From positions 1 to 26,452 of the forward strand of contig CAYURP010000036.1 in assembly GCA_964447175.1 (NCBI GenBank): DNA of 26,452 nucleotides, in the 5' to 3' direction. The notes below the pieces were generated by a model that had not been told where the DNA came from, did not search any database, and worked only from the letters and a program-made list of their open reading frames with translations. Made by a program: the position numbers and the translations under genes. This document shows positions 7,360 to 15,961 of the stretch, piece by piece (position 1 is the stretch's first letter; each line of letters opens with the position of its first letter). This stretch comes from CAYURP01 sp964447175. GTDB taxonomy: Bacteria; Zixibacteria; MSB-5A5; SM23-73-2.

Positions 7360-8607
7360 TTATGGAATCCAATGAACACAGCCATGTTTCGGAGGCGGAC
7401 CACCCTTAAAAAGGTAATTTACCAGATACACAACGTCGGATATGCTAATCCTGCAGTCAGCATTGGGGTCTGCCCTCCAAACGGGTTTAGGTGGCTCTTT
7501 TCCATCTTTAAATAAGAAACCTACCAAATAAACAGCATCAACTATACTTGTTTGGAAATCACCATTCACATCACCATAGGCATAGTTGAAGTCCAGATGA
7601 ATGGGACCATCCCCTAAAAGGTATCTTTTCAGAACCGACCCTGAGGTATCTAACTTCATTATTTCATCAGCCTGAAAAGCACAGGCAAAAACAGTGGAAT
7701 CCTGGAAGTTACTCAAGCTGATAATCCCCGAATCACCCGGAATTTCAAGGGGATTGTCTGCTCCCCGGATCACGGTATCAGCCTCACTGTCAAAGAGATA
7801 GATTTGACCATCTGAACTCCATCCTCCAGCTGCCAACCAACCCACACCATCCGGGGAAATTGTAATTTGGCCTGGACTTCCTCCGACCTGAATGCTGTCT
7901 TTGATCTCATTTATTTTAGGATCGATGATATAGATAGTTCCCCACGCAGACCAGTAATCTCCGCTACAGCAAACGTATATCTCTCCCTGGTTATCCAGGG
8001 ATATGTATTGGGGATTGGTTCCCACATTGAGCTCCTTTATTATCGAATTGGTCCTGGTGTCAAACACTACCACCTTACCCTGACCATACACATAGGTATT
8101 AATATCAAAAGCGGATATGCAGACATAAGCCAAGCTATCCAATATCAGGATACCTTCAGGCCAAACACCGATGGGATACCCAGCCACCAGATTTCTGTTT
8201 ATCACGTCCACTTTAAAAAGGGAATCCACCATGGAGCAGGTAACCCAGGCATACTGGGTATCGGGATCTGAGAAAGCCATCCAGAAAGGATTGCGTCCCT
8301 CCCCCATATCTATATACCCAATAGTAGTCTCAGTTTTTAAATCGATTATCTGAATCTCCGAGGTTATGGAATTGACTACATAGCAGGTGGTGGTAAATAG
8401 CTTGTTGTGTACTATAATCTGGTTGGGAGCACAAAAGGGCGCAGTTCCCAGAGTCAGGAAATCATTGGTAACCATGTTGGTCCTTAAATTGACCTTGGAC
8501 AAAGTTTCTCCCAAACTGTTGATTACATAAACAGTGGGGTCAGTTCCCCAAGCAAAATTAATCAAGATACCTAATGTAACAAGAGTTAGAAAGATTTTCC
8601 TCTTCAT
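7360..8607 (-). CDS. Secreted YVTN/YncE-like beta-propeller with dockerin-like tail
   Basis: 415 residues. A signal peptide (about 1-21, ending FAWG) is followed by repeated propeller blades of the YVTN type, such as TVYVINSLGETLSKVNLRT, VVVFDTRTNSIIKELNVGTN and PGQITISPDGVGWLA. The C-terminal 70 residues hold two dockerin-like calcium-binding repeats, GDVNGDFQTSIVDAVYLVGF and ADPNADCRISISDVVYLVNY. There is no lipobox cysteine, so it is a soluble or docked secreted protein. It lies 56 bp downstream of the btuB-like receptor, on the same strand, with an AAGGAG ribosome site, so the cobalamin riboswitch should control it. Bacteroides pair BtuB with BtuG, a cobalamin-binding surface propeller, and a similar role is inferred here. 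Corrinoid binding cannot be read from the sequence. Confidence 0.85.
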   Translation of the reverse strand: MKRKIFLTLVTLGILINFAWGTDPTVYVINSLGETLSKVNLRTNMVTNDFLTLGTAPFCAPNQIIVHNKLFTTTCYVVNSITSEIQIIDLKTETTIGYIDMGEGRNPFWMAFSDPDTQYAWVTCSMVDSLFKVDVINRNLVAGYPIGVWPEGILILDSLAYVCISAFDINTYVYGQGKVVVFDTRTNSIIKELNVGTNPQYISLDNQGEIYVCCSGDYWSAWGTIYIIDPKINEIKDSIQVGGSPGQITISPDGVGWLAAGGWSSDGQIYLFDSEADTVIRGADNPLEIPGDSGIISLSNFQDSTVFACAFQADEIMKLDTSGSVLKRYLLGDGPIHLDFNYAYGDVNGDFQTSIVDAVYLVGFLFKDGKEPPKPVWRADPNADCRISISDVVYLVNYLFKGGPPPKHGCVHWIP

Positions 8608-8663
8608 TTCAATACTCCTTACTTTTTAAATTGAATAGCTTCTAACTGTAAATCCAATTTAAA

Positions 8664-10907
8664 TTATCTATCTATTTCATAAATCATCTCCAGGTTTATG
8701 CCCCATTCCCTTCCAGGCATGGGATGATTCTGTATCAGGATATATTCCTCATTGGTCAGGTTTTTTACCTGGACATCAAATCTCACCTCCCACCGGGAAA
8801 GTCTCTTTTTTAAACCAAAGCTCAAGTCCTCCAAATGATAGGGGTTCTCCTTTTTGGTATTAGCCTCCAGGGTATATCTTTCGCTGACCCATCTTAATTT
8901 GTGAGAGAGCTGGAAAATCCAGTATGTAAGCCGGTATTCTAAGTTGGTAACATAGTGGGGCTTGAATGGGATGAATTTTCCATCATAGATTCTGTCACCG
9001 CTTTTGTTCAGGGTTTCAGTTACAGTATTCTGATAATTGATCTCGATTTTATCTTGGAATAAACTCAATCTTATGAAATCCTCGTGGCCCGTGATCTTAG
9101 CCTGGGAAATGTTCACCGGCATATATATTCCGTCAAACCTTCTCCTCCAGACTATTATGTCCCAAACAAAAGAATGAAAACAGGTAATCCCTGCATTTAA
9201 ATTAAATCCCGGGAAGAGATTGAATCCCATTTCCCCTCCCAGATCGTAATTTTCCGATTTCTCAGGCAAAAGATCTGGGTTCCCAGATGACCAAACGTCC
9301 TGTTTCCAGAAAAGGGAGTTATTAGAAGGTTGGCGATACGATTTGCCATAGCTTCCTCTGAGGATAATTTTGCTTTTTGTTCCCCGGGATAATGTTACCC
9401 CTATCTGGGGGGAGGTGAAATCTTCAAGCTCCTTTGGATCATCATATCTTAGAGAAAGATTCAAATTCAGGTTTTTAAAGAAAAGACATGGGGGAAGATC
9501 CAGACCTTGATTTTGTGTCAGAAATATGCTTTGGATCTGTCTTGTGATCTGGCCCATGCTCTGATTAGGACGAAGGAAATCCTGGTGATCCAGCATATCC
9601 TTTTGAAGCTCAGCTCCCAGCTCCAGTCTATTTTTGGGGAAAAAATAAAATTCCAGTTCCAGTGAAAAATCCAAAATATCATCTTTGTATTCTGTATCAT
9701 ATCTTACCCTGTCCTGAGAGCTTTTGAAGCGTTGGATAAAACGAAGGAAGCCTAATCTGGCATTTGAGTAGATTTTCGGGCTTAACTTCTTTTTGAATTT
9801 GAGGTTTAAAAATCTCCTGGAATCACTGAGCTGAGCGCTTTTGGTCAATTGATAAGTTGCCCCGGGAATTCCATTCTTTGACCTGTACCACTGAGCTGAA
9901 AAACCCAGATTGGTTTCAGGATTAAAATCATACAGGCCGGACAGAAAGAAATTATATCCTCTTTTGTAAGCATTCTCTCTTTCAGTTCTTCCTTTTTTGG
10001 GATCATCATATTCAAAATTGCTTTTGCTGGTTTGGTAGGTATAGGATAAATTTGTGGTCAGATTCTTTATGACCGAGGGGTTTTTCAGGGAGAAGCTGAG
10101 GATATCGCTTTCCCAGCTACCGAGGTAGTTTTTAGCTTTTGCTTTTGTCACATCTGAAATTGTCTGAGGATGGGTGATGATATTCACCGCCCCAGCCAAT
10201 GCATCTGCCCCGTATTTAAAGGAGGCGCCTCCTTTGTACACTTCGATTTTTTCCACCATGTCCAGAGGTATGCTGTTCAGATCCACCCTACCATCTGACG
10301 TGGGATTGATCTTCTGACCATCTATCAAAACCAGAACGTGTTCCGGGGAGCTTCCTCTTATGGAGATCTCATGCCTGCCAGCCATGGTGCCTGTTTTCTG
10401 AACGAATATTCCTTCGATTGTCTCCAACACCTCTGCAACTGTATTCGCCCGCAGTTTATTGATCTTTTCTCTATCCATCACTTCCATAGTCGAAGAGGAT
10501 ATTGGGGTTCTCTCTGCAGTTACCTCAATGGGAGGCAGCACATAGGTTTTTCTTTTAAGACAGATATTTATTTTTCTGGTGATGTCTTCCACTACTTCCA
10601 CATCAGAGATGATCTTTTTCTCATACTCCGGGGAATTTACTTCCAGCCAGTAGGAACCAACCGGCAGCTTCTCAAAGATGAAAAATCCATTGTTGTTACT
10701 GGTCGTTCGGTAGCCTGTGTTTATAATCTTTATCTCAGCTCCCGGGACTAGGTTTCCCGTTTCCTGATCATAAATGTATCCTTGAATCTTAATATTCGAT
10801 TGGGAAATGGCTTCACCTACAAATAGGGGAGAGGTTAAAAAAAATGTGAATAAGAAAAATGAAATTAGAAAAACAAGAAATACTTTGAATTTTATGTTTT
10901 GCTTCAT
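8664..10907 (-). CDS. btuB: TonB-dependent corrinoid receptor, BtuB-like
   Basis: An outer-membrane gated channel that imports a ligand using TonB energy. In order it shows a signal peptide (first ~35 residues), a CarboxypepD_reg-like Ig domain (IKIQGYIYDQETGNLVPGAE), a TonB-box-like PPIEVTAE, and a plug domain (ISIRGSSPEHVLVLIDGQKI, then IEVYKGGASFKYGADALAGA with VNII). A roughly 500-residue barrel follows, ending NLTNEEYILIQNHPMPGREW. ATG 10907 was chosen because the longer frame begins at a TTG six codons upstream and the signal peptide fits the ATG. The ligand assignment rests on the cobalamin riboswitch and terminator directly upstream, since the protein family alone is not specific. A secreted propeller gene follows. 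No btuCDF or tonB is in the window. Confidence 0.88.
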   Translation of the reverse strand: MKQNIKFKVFLVFLISFFLFTFFLTSPLFVGEAISQSNIKIQGYIYDQETGNLVPGAEIKIINTGYRTTSNNNGFFIFEKLPVGSYWLEVNSPEYEKKIISDVEVVEDITRKINICLKRKTYVLPPIEVTAERTPISSSTMEVMDREKINKLRANTVAEVLETIEGIFVQKTGTMAGRHEISIRGSSPEHVLVLIDGQKINPTSDGRVDLNSIPLDMVEKIEVYKGGASFKYGADALAGAVNIITHPQTISDVTKAKAKNYLGSWESDILSFSLKNPSVIKNLTTNLSYTYQTSKSNFEYDDPKKGRTERENAYKRGYNFFLSGLYDFNPETNLGFSAQWYRSKNGIPGATYQLTKSAQLSDSRRFLNLKFKKKLSPKIYSNARLGFLRFIQRFKSSQDRVRYDTEYKDDILDFSLELEFYFFPKNRLELGAELQKDMLDHQDFLRPNQSMGQITRQIQSIFLTQNQGLDLPPCLFFKNLNLNLSLRYDDPKELEDFTSPQIGVTLSRGTKSKIILRGSYGKSYRQPSNNSLFWKQDVWSSGNPDLLPEKSENYDLGGEMGFNLFPGFNLNAGITCFHSFVWDIIVWRRRFDGIYMPVNISQAKITGHEDFIRLSLFQDKIEINYQNTVTETLNKSGDRIYDGKFIPFKPHYVTNLEYRLTYWIFQLSHKLRWVSERYTLEANTKKENPYHLEDLSFGLKKRLSRWEVRFDVQVKNLTNEEYILIQNHPMPGREWGINLEMIYEIDR

Positions 10908-10934
10908 AATCTTAGGTTTTATCAAATTGAAAAC

Positions 10935-10966
10935 AAAAAACCCAGCCTTCGTTCAGGAAAGCTGGG
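10935..10966 (-). terminator. Riboswitch expression-platform terminator
   Basis: On the minus strand CCCAGCTTTC (10966-10957), loop CTGAAC, GAAGGCTGGG (10950-10941), then T6. It lies between the cobalamin aptamer and the btuB start, 28 bp before the ATG, which implies control by premature termination when cobalamin is bound. Confidence 0.9.
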
Positions 10967-11029
10967 ATTTTTGTTCTTGTCATTAACTCCAGACCTTTCC
11001 CTCGAAGGTCAAACAAGAGCTTGAAAAAA

Positions 11030-11195
11030 ATCTGGCAGGTTTACTGACTTTAAGGCTTCAGACCTACTGGCTTTGCCTTCCCATCCTCTTTTATAAAAGG
11101 ACAGTGGTTTTTTAAAAGCGTTCGTAGCCTTTTACAGTAGCGGGGCTGTAGCGGAATCTCACCGCCTTCCCTTTTAACCCTTTAAGGCACCAAAT
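11030..11195 (-). promoter_or_regulatory. Cobalamin riboswitch aptamer
   Basis: Conserved blocks appear in the right order on the minus strand: GGTGCC (11191-11186), AAAAGGGAAGGCGGTGAG (about 11175-11158), CAGCCCCGCTACTGTAA (about 11148-11132), CACTGTCC (11106-11099), GATGGGAAGGC (11085-11075), and a B12-box-like AGTCAGTAAACCTGCC (11049-11034). These match the AdoCbl-type riboswitch consensus known from btuB and cob genes. It is followed by an intrinsic terminator and the TonB receptor gene, so it should shut off receptor and propeller expression when cobalamin is plentiful. Confidence 0.93.
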
Positions 11196-11224
11196 TTTTT
11201 CTATGTTATCAAAGAACTATGCTT

Positions 11225-11253
11225 AGTATAAATGTGACTTTTGTATTTGTCAA
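11225..11253 (-). promoter_or_regulatory. Promoter of the corrinoid operon
   Basis: On the minus strand TTGACA (11253-11248), 17 bp spacer, TATACT (11230-11225). The start point would lie near 11218, about 27 nt before the first conserved riboswitch block. This is a near-consensus housekeeping promoter. Confidence 0.75.
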
Positions 11254-11332
11254 GAATATTTTTGAGTTTTTTTTCGGGTTGTTTGTTTTTGAATTTATCT
11301 AACCACTATTAACAAAATACCAATAACCAACC

Positions 11333-11353
11333 GGGCGGAGACAAGCTCCGCCC
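11333..11353. repeat. REP-like GC-rich inverted repeat
   Basis: A perfect 8-bp inverted repeat, GGGCGGAG - ACAAG - CTCCGCCC, GC-rich in an AT-rich surrounding. It lies 17 bp beyond the stop of the 11371-12180 gene with no T tract. It looks like a dispersed intergenic palindrome; a single copy is seen here. Confidence 0.5.
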
Positions 11354-11370
11354 CTACGCGATATAGATTG

Positions 11371-12180
11371 TCAGGGGCAATACTCTGGCGGAGGTCCGTT
11401 TTTAAAAAGATAGTTCACCAAATAGACAATGTCGGCTACGTTTACTTCGCCGTCGCAGTTCATGTCTCCTGATTTCTCCACACAGGGGGGAGGGCCACTT
11501 CTGAAGATATAGTTTACCAGATAGACTGCATCAGCAATATTCGTGATACCATCATAATTGGGATCACCTGAAGTGTAGGGACAATCAGAGATCACGAAAG
11601 TCCTCTTTTCGAAAACAGGGGCATATCCGACGGCCTGGGGGGTCACGAACGCAAGTACAGTGCTGGGAGGCCAGAAACAGGTGTCCAGACAGATTCTTCC
11701 AGTATCAAATACGGTGAATGTTAGAGTGGCCAGGAGTCCATCACCAGGAGGCAAAGGAGGCCAAGTGTATACCGCACCAGTCAAGTAGAAGTTTGGTGGA
11801 TAGTACTTAAATTTGCCCACAAGTGTCTCGAAATTTTCCACCCTGCTTCCTTCAAAACATTTAGGAAGTTGGCTTAAGTTGTTTTTAGACGAATCGAGAT
11901 CAGCATTGCAGGGAGGGCCATTACAGGTATCAATAAAAGGAGTCCAAAACGCAGCAATAGAATCATCATTCCAGTAATTCACATAGATTATCACATCCTG
12001 AGGAGAAATGTCAGAACAGATGAATAAGGTATCGCCTGTTAACGACCTCTTTCCTCCTGCAGTTAAATAAAGAGTATCCGGGTCTCCGGGATCGTCAGGA
12101 TCTTGGGCCATCACGTTTGGTGTCAAAGATAAAATTAATATCACCAGGATAGCACCTAAAACAAATGCTAATCGGTTCAT
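11371..12180 (-). CDS. Secreted cohesin-like protein with dockerin-like tail
   Basis: 269 residues. A signal peptide (ILVILILSLTPNVMAQ) precedes a beta-rich domain of about 170 residues whose end, GDGLLATLTFTVFDTG, resembles the cohesin fold pattern. Two dockerin-like calcium repeats follow: GDPNYDGITNIADAVYLVNY and GDMNCDGEVNVADIVYLVNY, each followed by a (R/K)xGPPP turn. Six or more cysteines in the mature part suggest disulphides. The tail closely matches that of the propeller protein at 7360-8607. A strong GGAGG precedes the ATG and a near-consensus promoter lies upstream, so it is probably a single-gene unit. In this type of bacterium such tails are common on exported proteins; the binding partner is unknown. 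The cohesin assignment is tentative, the dockerin-like repeats are clear. Confidence 0.8.
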   Translation of the reverse strand: MNRLAFVLGAILVILILSLTPNVMAQDPDDPGDPDTLYLTAGGKRSLTGDTLFICSDISPQDVIIYVNYWNDDSIAAFWTPFIDTCNGPPCNADLDSSKNNLSQLPKCFEGSRVENFETLVGKFKYYPPNFYLTGAVYTWPPLPPGDGLLATLTFTVFDTGRICLDTCFWPPSTVLAFVTPQAVGYAPVFEKRTFVISDCPYTSGDPNYDGITNIADAVYLVNYIFRSGPPPCVEKSGDMNCDGEVNVADIVYLVNYLFKNGPPPEYCP

Positions 12181-12235
12181 ATTATACCTCCAACTAAAAA
12201 CTGAAGAAAATTCTTATGGATTTTAATCTAAATTT

Positions 12236-12264
12236 AAAATAATCTGAAATTATGGTTTTGTCAA
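12236..12264 (-). promoter_or_regulatory. Promoter of the cohesin/dockerin-like gene
   Basis: On the minus strand TTGACA (12264-12259), 17 bp spacer, TATTTT (12241-12236). It predicts a leader of roughly 50 nt. The 230 bp between this gene and the threonine aldolase stop hold nothing else I can support. Confidence 0.65.
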
Positions 12265-12410
12265 GTGTTTTTTAGATTAAATCCTGAACAAATTAAAAGG
12301 TAAACCGAAATTACCACAAAAATTGCTATACTTGCTGTTATCCAGGTAAGATATTCAAACTCTGAAGGTTCGGACAATCCGGGGTCTCTACCTATTTGTG
12401 TTTTTACGAA

Positions 12411-13448
12411 TTATTTCTGTAGAATCTCTTTGAACTTCTCTACTGCCTCCAGGATCTGGTTTCTGTTCACATCCAGATGGGTAACGGCTCTTATTTTGTT
12501 TTTGCCAAAGGGAACCAGCAAAACCCCTTTTTCCTTCAGATCCTTAAGGAATTGCTCAACTGTTTTTTTTGTCTCTGATATATCAATAACTACTATATTG
12601 GTCTGCACGGATTCCAGATCGATTTTCAATCCCTCTAAATCTTTTAATCTTTCAGCCAGAAGTTTAGCGTTTCTGTGATCTTCCATCATACGATTAAAAT
12701 TATTCTCGATGGCATAGATCCCTGCAGCAGCTATAATGCCCACCTGTCTCATCCCCCCGCCGTACATTTTACGAACCCTTCTGGTTTTTCTGATAAATTC
12801 CCCGGAGCCGGCAATAACCGATCCTATGGGAGCTCCCAATCCTTTGGATAAACAAACGGAGACCGAGTCAAAGGGTTTTGCCCAAAGGTGAAGAGGAATG
12901 CCAGTAGCTATAACGGCATTCCACAATCTTGCTCCATCCAGATGCATTTTTATATTGGATTCCGAGGCTAACTTGTAAATTCTTTTTATCTCATCCAGAG
13001 GAAAGACTGTTCCACCGGCTCTATTGTGGGTGTTCTCCAGGACGATCACTCGGGTTGGCGGGGCGTGGATATCATCCGGTCTGACTCTTTCTTTTACCTG
13101 TTCTGCTGTTATCACTCCCCGCTCGCCCTTTATGGGATAAAGTTGCAGTCCGGACAGGGCGGATGCGGACCCCACCTCGTAGTTGAAGATGTGTGAGTCC
13201 TCCTCCAGGATGATTTCATCCCCGTGCCGGGTCAGGGTTCTCAAGCAGACCTGATTGGCCATGGTTCCGGAGGCGACAAATAAGGCGTCCTCTTTTCCCA
13301 GTAAATCCGCTATTATCATCTCCAGTTTTTTCACCGTGGGGTCATCTTCAAAGACATCATCTCCTACTTCAGCTTTGAAGATAGCATCCCTCATGGCTGG
13401 GGAGGGTTTGGTTACGGTGTCGCTTCTCAGATCGATGTAATCATCCAT
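12411..13448 (-). CDS. ltaE: Low-specificity L-threonine aldolase
   Basis: A PLP-dependent cytosolic enzyme that cleaves L-threonine or allo-threonine to glycine and acetaldehyde. The 345 residues match the family length. Visible hallmarks are the N-terminal IDLRSDTVTKPSPAMRDAI, the phosphate-binding SGTMANQ (60-66), the ring-stacking histidine in EEDSHIFNYE (His86), Asp171-Gly-Ala-Arg contacting the cofactor, and the Schiff-base Lys202 in CLSKGLGAPIGS. The start MDDYIDLRSD is at the usual family position. It has its own promoter and is separated by 184 bp from the upstream gene, so it is likely expressed alone. Family members also accept other beta-hydroxy amino acids, so the true substrate range is unknown. 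Confidence 0.93.
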   Translation of the reverse strand: MDDYIDLRSDTVTKPSPAMRDAIFKAEVGDDVFEDDPTVKKLEMIIADLLGKEDALFVASGTMANQVCLRTLTRHGDEIILEEDSHIFNYEVGSASALSGLQLYPIKGERGVITAEQVKERVRPDDIHAPPTRVIVLENTHNRAGGTVFPLDEIKRIYKLASESNIKMHLDGARLWNAVIATGIPLHLWAKPFDSVSVCLSKGLGAPIGSVIAGSGEFIRKTRRVRKMYGGGMRQVGIIAAAGIYAIENNFNRMMEDHRNAKLLAERLKDLEGLKIDLESVQTNIVVIDISETKKTVEQFLKDLKEKGVLLVPFGKNKIRAVTHLDVNRNQILEAVEKFKEILQK

Positions 13449-13552
13449 ATTTTATCTCCTGTAAGAAATCTATAGATTTTGACTTTTCAACAAAAAAGTT
13501 AAAAGCATCAAATCCGATTTCCTAAAAGATGAATTAAAAAAGCTTATTACTG

Positions 13553-13580
13553 AATTTAGGGGAGAAGAAAGAAGTGTCAA
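13553..13580 (-). promoter_or_regulatory. Promoter of the threonine aldolase gene
   Basis: On the minus strand TTGACA (13580-13575), 16 bp spacer, TAAATT (13558-13553). It lies in the 184 bp spacer upstream of ltaE and predicts a leader of about 100 nt. Confidence 0.5.
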
Positions 13581-13632
13581 GTTAAATTATCTAATAATAA
13601 CTCGATATATGCTCAGGAGAAATCGGAGGGTA

Positions 13633-14214
13633 TTAAATCAGGTATAAAATCTCCATTACCAGACCGGAGAAAAGAGGGACGATGAAGTTGTCGTCAATGG
13701 GCAGGGGCAATGCCTCGATTATTGTTGCCACGCATGCTCCCACCACCCCAATCCAGAAGGGAAGGCCGGGAACGACCCAGGCGATCAAAACGCAGCTCAA
13801 AATGAAAGCCGAACTTCCCTCCATGCTCTTTTTCTCTATTACTTTTATCTTTCCAAATATCCTTCCTATCAGAGCAGCTGCCACATCTCCGACTATGATG
13901 AATGAAATCCCTGCTATGGCGATTCTTTTCTCAAAAAAAATAATGCTCAGAACCATTGCCAAAAGGATATAGCTTGAACCGGTGAACCCTCTCCTTTCAT
14001 GTCTTCTGAGAATAGGTCTAAGCACCCAGGTAAGTACCCGCCCCAGATGATATTTCTTTATTCTGATTAGGTCTACTATGATCGATCCCAGAGCCAAAGG
14101 TGTGTATAGCAGAAGGGCGGTGGTTTGAGGTAAAAAGAAGTAGCTTACGGGGATTACCAGGGCAAGGAGGTGAATTGCCTTTCTTTTCAGTTCATTTAGA
14201 AAGGAGATTTCCAA
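13633..14214 (-). CDS. Polyprenol/phytol kinase-like membrane protein (SEC59/VTE5 type)
   Basis: 193 residues with about six hydrophobic segments. The pattern matches the CTP-dependent dolichol/phytol kinase and diacylglycerol kinase group. It has an N-terminal ELKRKAIHLLALVIP, a central GDVAAALIGRIFGK (the conserved GD.aA...G...G), KSMEGSSAF, and a C-terminal ATIIEALPLPIDDNFIVPL (the E....DN.....P motif). These enzymes phosphorylate isoprenoid alcohols or lipids at the membrane using CTP or ATP. The gene starts 28 bp after the PpiC-type chaperone stop and is probably in that operon. No strong ribosome site is visible before the ATG. The substrate cannot be told; phosphatidate cytidylyltransferase relatives share some motifs. 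Confidence 0.8.
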   Translation of the reverse strand: MEISFLNELKRKAIHLLALVIPVSYFFLPQTTALLLYTPLALGSIIVDLIRIKKYHLGRVLTWVLRPILRRHERRGFTGSSYILLAMVLSIIFFEKRIAIAGISFIIVGDVAAALIGRIFGKIKVIEKKSMEGSSAFILSCVLIAWVVPGLPFWIGVVGACVATIIEALPLPIDDNFIVPLFSGLVMEILYLI

Positions 14215-14242
14215 TTTTAAGATGGATTCTAATCTTTTTATA

Positions 14243-15955
14243 TTATTTTAGTTTTACGCTTTTCAGGAGCTCTTCATCCACCCAGATCTCAGATCCCTCC
14301 CGCAGCTTCTCCTCCCACTCCTTTTTTAGTTGCCGGGCTTTTTGGTTGGTCAGCTTTATTCTTATTCCCGGCTTGTAGGGATTCAGAGGGCTCGATGTTC
14401 TCTCCACCAGCTTTATCAGATGATAACCCAATTCTGTCCTGACGATCTGGCTTACCTGTCCTTCCTGAAGAAGAACTGCTGCTTTGTAGAATTCCTCAGG
14501 CATGGTCTGATCGGAGATGAATCCCAAATCGTATGAGGTGTTTCCCTTTATCCCAATTTTGGTATGGTGTTTTTCAGCCATCTCCACAAAATCAGCTCCC
14601 CCTATGATCTTTTCCCTTATCTCTTCAGCTAAAAGGGAGTCCTCAAACAAAATATGATACACATGAATTGAGCTGTCCCGGGGATAGCTCTCCCTGTGAG
14701 CTAAATAGTAATCGTATATTTCCTCATCAGTGGGCTGGTAGGCCTTAATCTTGTTTTCCAGCTCAGTTTTTATCTTTTCCTCAACCCAGGTATAGGTGAA
14801 CATGTTTTCCTCCTCCATATACTCCGGGTGGTTCAAATATCCTTTTTCCTTTGCCTCCTGTCTTAAAAGCGGATTGATCACCATGTGGGAGTTCAGCAAA
14901 ATACTTTTCTTGTACTCCAGAAGCAGAGAATCATCCTCTATGTCAGATTTATAAAAGTCCCACATATAGTGATATAACTCATAGGAGATGGTATCCTGAT
15001 GGTTTACTATAAGAACCCAGGGATTGTCTAATACCAAAGAATCAGGGCAGGACAAAGCATACTCGTTAAAAATAAAATTGGTTTTTTCTTTCAAGTTTTC
15101 AACGTATTCCATAGCCTTCAGGTTTTGCTTTTCTTTTTTCAGATACTCTCTGGTTTTTTCTTTTGCCTCCTGGTTCAGTTCGCTTTTTTCTCCCTGTATT
15201 CTATCCCGGACTATTAAAAGATTCCACCCCTGAGGACTTCTTATGGGCTGAGAAAGCTCGTTTAAATTGGCAGTGAATACAAAGTCTTCAAACTCGGGAA
15301 TGATGCTCATCCTCTTTATATATCCCAGATTACCATTTCGCTTGGCGGACCACTTATCTTCAGATAATTCCCGGGCTAACTGTGCGAAATCCTCACCATT
15401 TATGATCCTTTGTCTGATCATGGAGATGCGATCCAAAGCCTTTTGTTCCTCCTGGGGACAATCAGGTGAGCCGATGGAACAATTTATTTTAATCAGGATT
15501 CTGCTCACCTTAGCCTTGTCCGGGATAACATAGTATTCTTCGGGGTGTTCTAAGTAAAACTGTTCTATCTCCTGATCGGTAACTAAAATTTCCTGAGTGA
15601 TATCATTTCTGTAAAGTGAACTCAGCAGAAATCCCTTCATATGTTCTTCTTTTTCCTGCTGAAATAACGAATCCTGAGATAAATCCAATTCCCGGGCATT
15701 CTGTTTGATTATCTGATCGTTAATCAGATTATCTAAAACTTCCCTTTTTTCCTCCAGGTCCTGCTCAGGGGAGGTGGAATGGTATTTAAGTTCGTCCAGT
15801 TTGTTTTGTAGACTCTTTAGAAAAATCACATTTCCATTAACTTTTGCAATAGCCACGTCTTTTTCCTCCTGAACCAACTTAGATGTGGAACAGGAGAGGA
15901 TAATTGCTCCGGTTGTCAAAAATAAAAGAAGCCAAAAAGATAATTTTTTGATCAT
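14243..15955 (-). CDS. PpiC/SurA-type peptidyl-prolyl isomerase lipoprotein
   Basis: A periplasmic chaperone candidate for outer-membrane proteins. The signal peptide ends in a lipobox (IILSC, Cys22), so it is membrane-anchored. A SurA_N-like helical region (VAIAKVNGNVIFLKSLQNKL through LINDQIIKQNARELDL) precedes a parvulin domain at about 145-250 (KVSRILIKIN, then FAQLARELSEDKWSAKRNG and QGWNLLIVRDR). A long helical linker with a second substrate-binding region follows. A second parvulin domain lies at about 415-510 (IHVYHILFED, FVEMAEKHHT, LGYHLIKLVER). The 570 residues fit two-domain PPIases. It lies 6 bp after a PorV-like gene, its plausible client, and before a polyprenol kinase-like gene. 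Whether either domain is catalytically active is not clear from the sequence. Confidence 0.88.
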   Translation of the reverse strand: MIKKLSFWLLLFLTTGAIILSCSTSKLVQEEKDVAIAKVNGNVIFLKSLQNKLDELKYHSTSPEQDLEEKREVLDNLINDQIIKQNARELDLSQDSLFQQEKEEHMKGFLLSSLYRNDITQEILVTDQEIEQFYLEHPEEYYVIPDKAKVSRILIKINCSIGSPDCPQEEQKALDRISMIRQRIINGEDFAQLARELSEDKWSAKRNGNLGYIKRMSIIPEFEDFVFTANLNELSQPIRSPQGWNLLIVRDRIQGEKSELNQEAKEKTREYLKKEKQNLKAMEYVENLKEKTNFIFNEYALSCPDSLVLDNPWVLIVNHQDTISYELYHYMWDFYKSDIEDDSLLLEYKKSILLNSHMVINPLLRQEAKEKGYLNHPEYMEEENMFTYTWVEEKIKTELENKIKAYQPTDEEIYDYYLAHRESYPRDSSIHVYHILFEDSLLAEEIREKIIGGADFVEMAEKHHTKIGIKGNTSYDLGFISDQTMPEEFYKAAVLLQEGQVSQIVRTELGYHLIKLVERTSSPLNPYKPGIRIKLTNQKARQLKKEWEEKLREGSEIWVDEELLKSVKLK

Positions 15956-15961
15956 TTTGTT

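Noticed and set aside
13483..13647. A plus-strand open frame of 54 codons in the spacer between ltaE and the polyprenol kinase-like gene, with protein-like composition (for example SDFLKDELKKLITEF).
   Set aside because: It has no start codon near its beginning and no ribosome site, overlaps the ltaE promoter and runs into the 3' end of the neighbouring gene. It is probably chance, at most a gene remnant.
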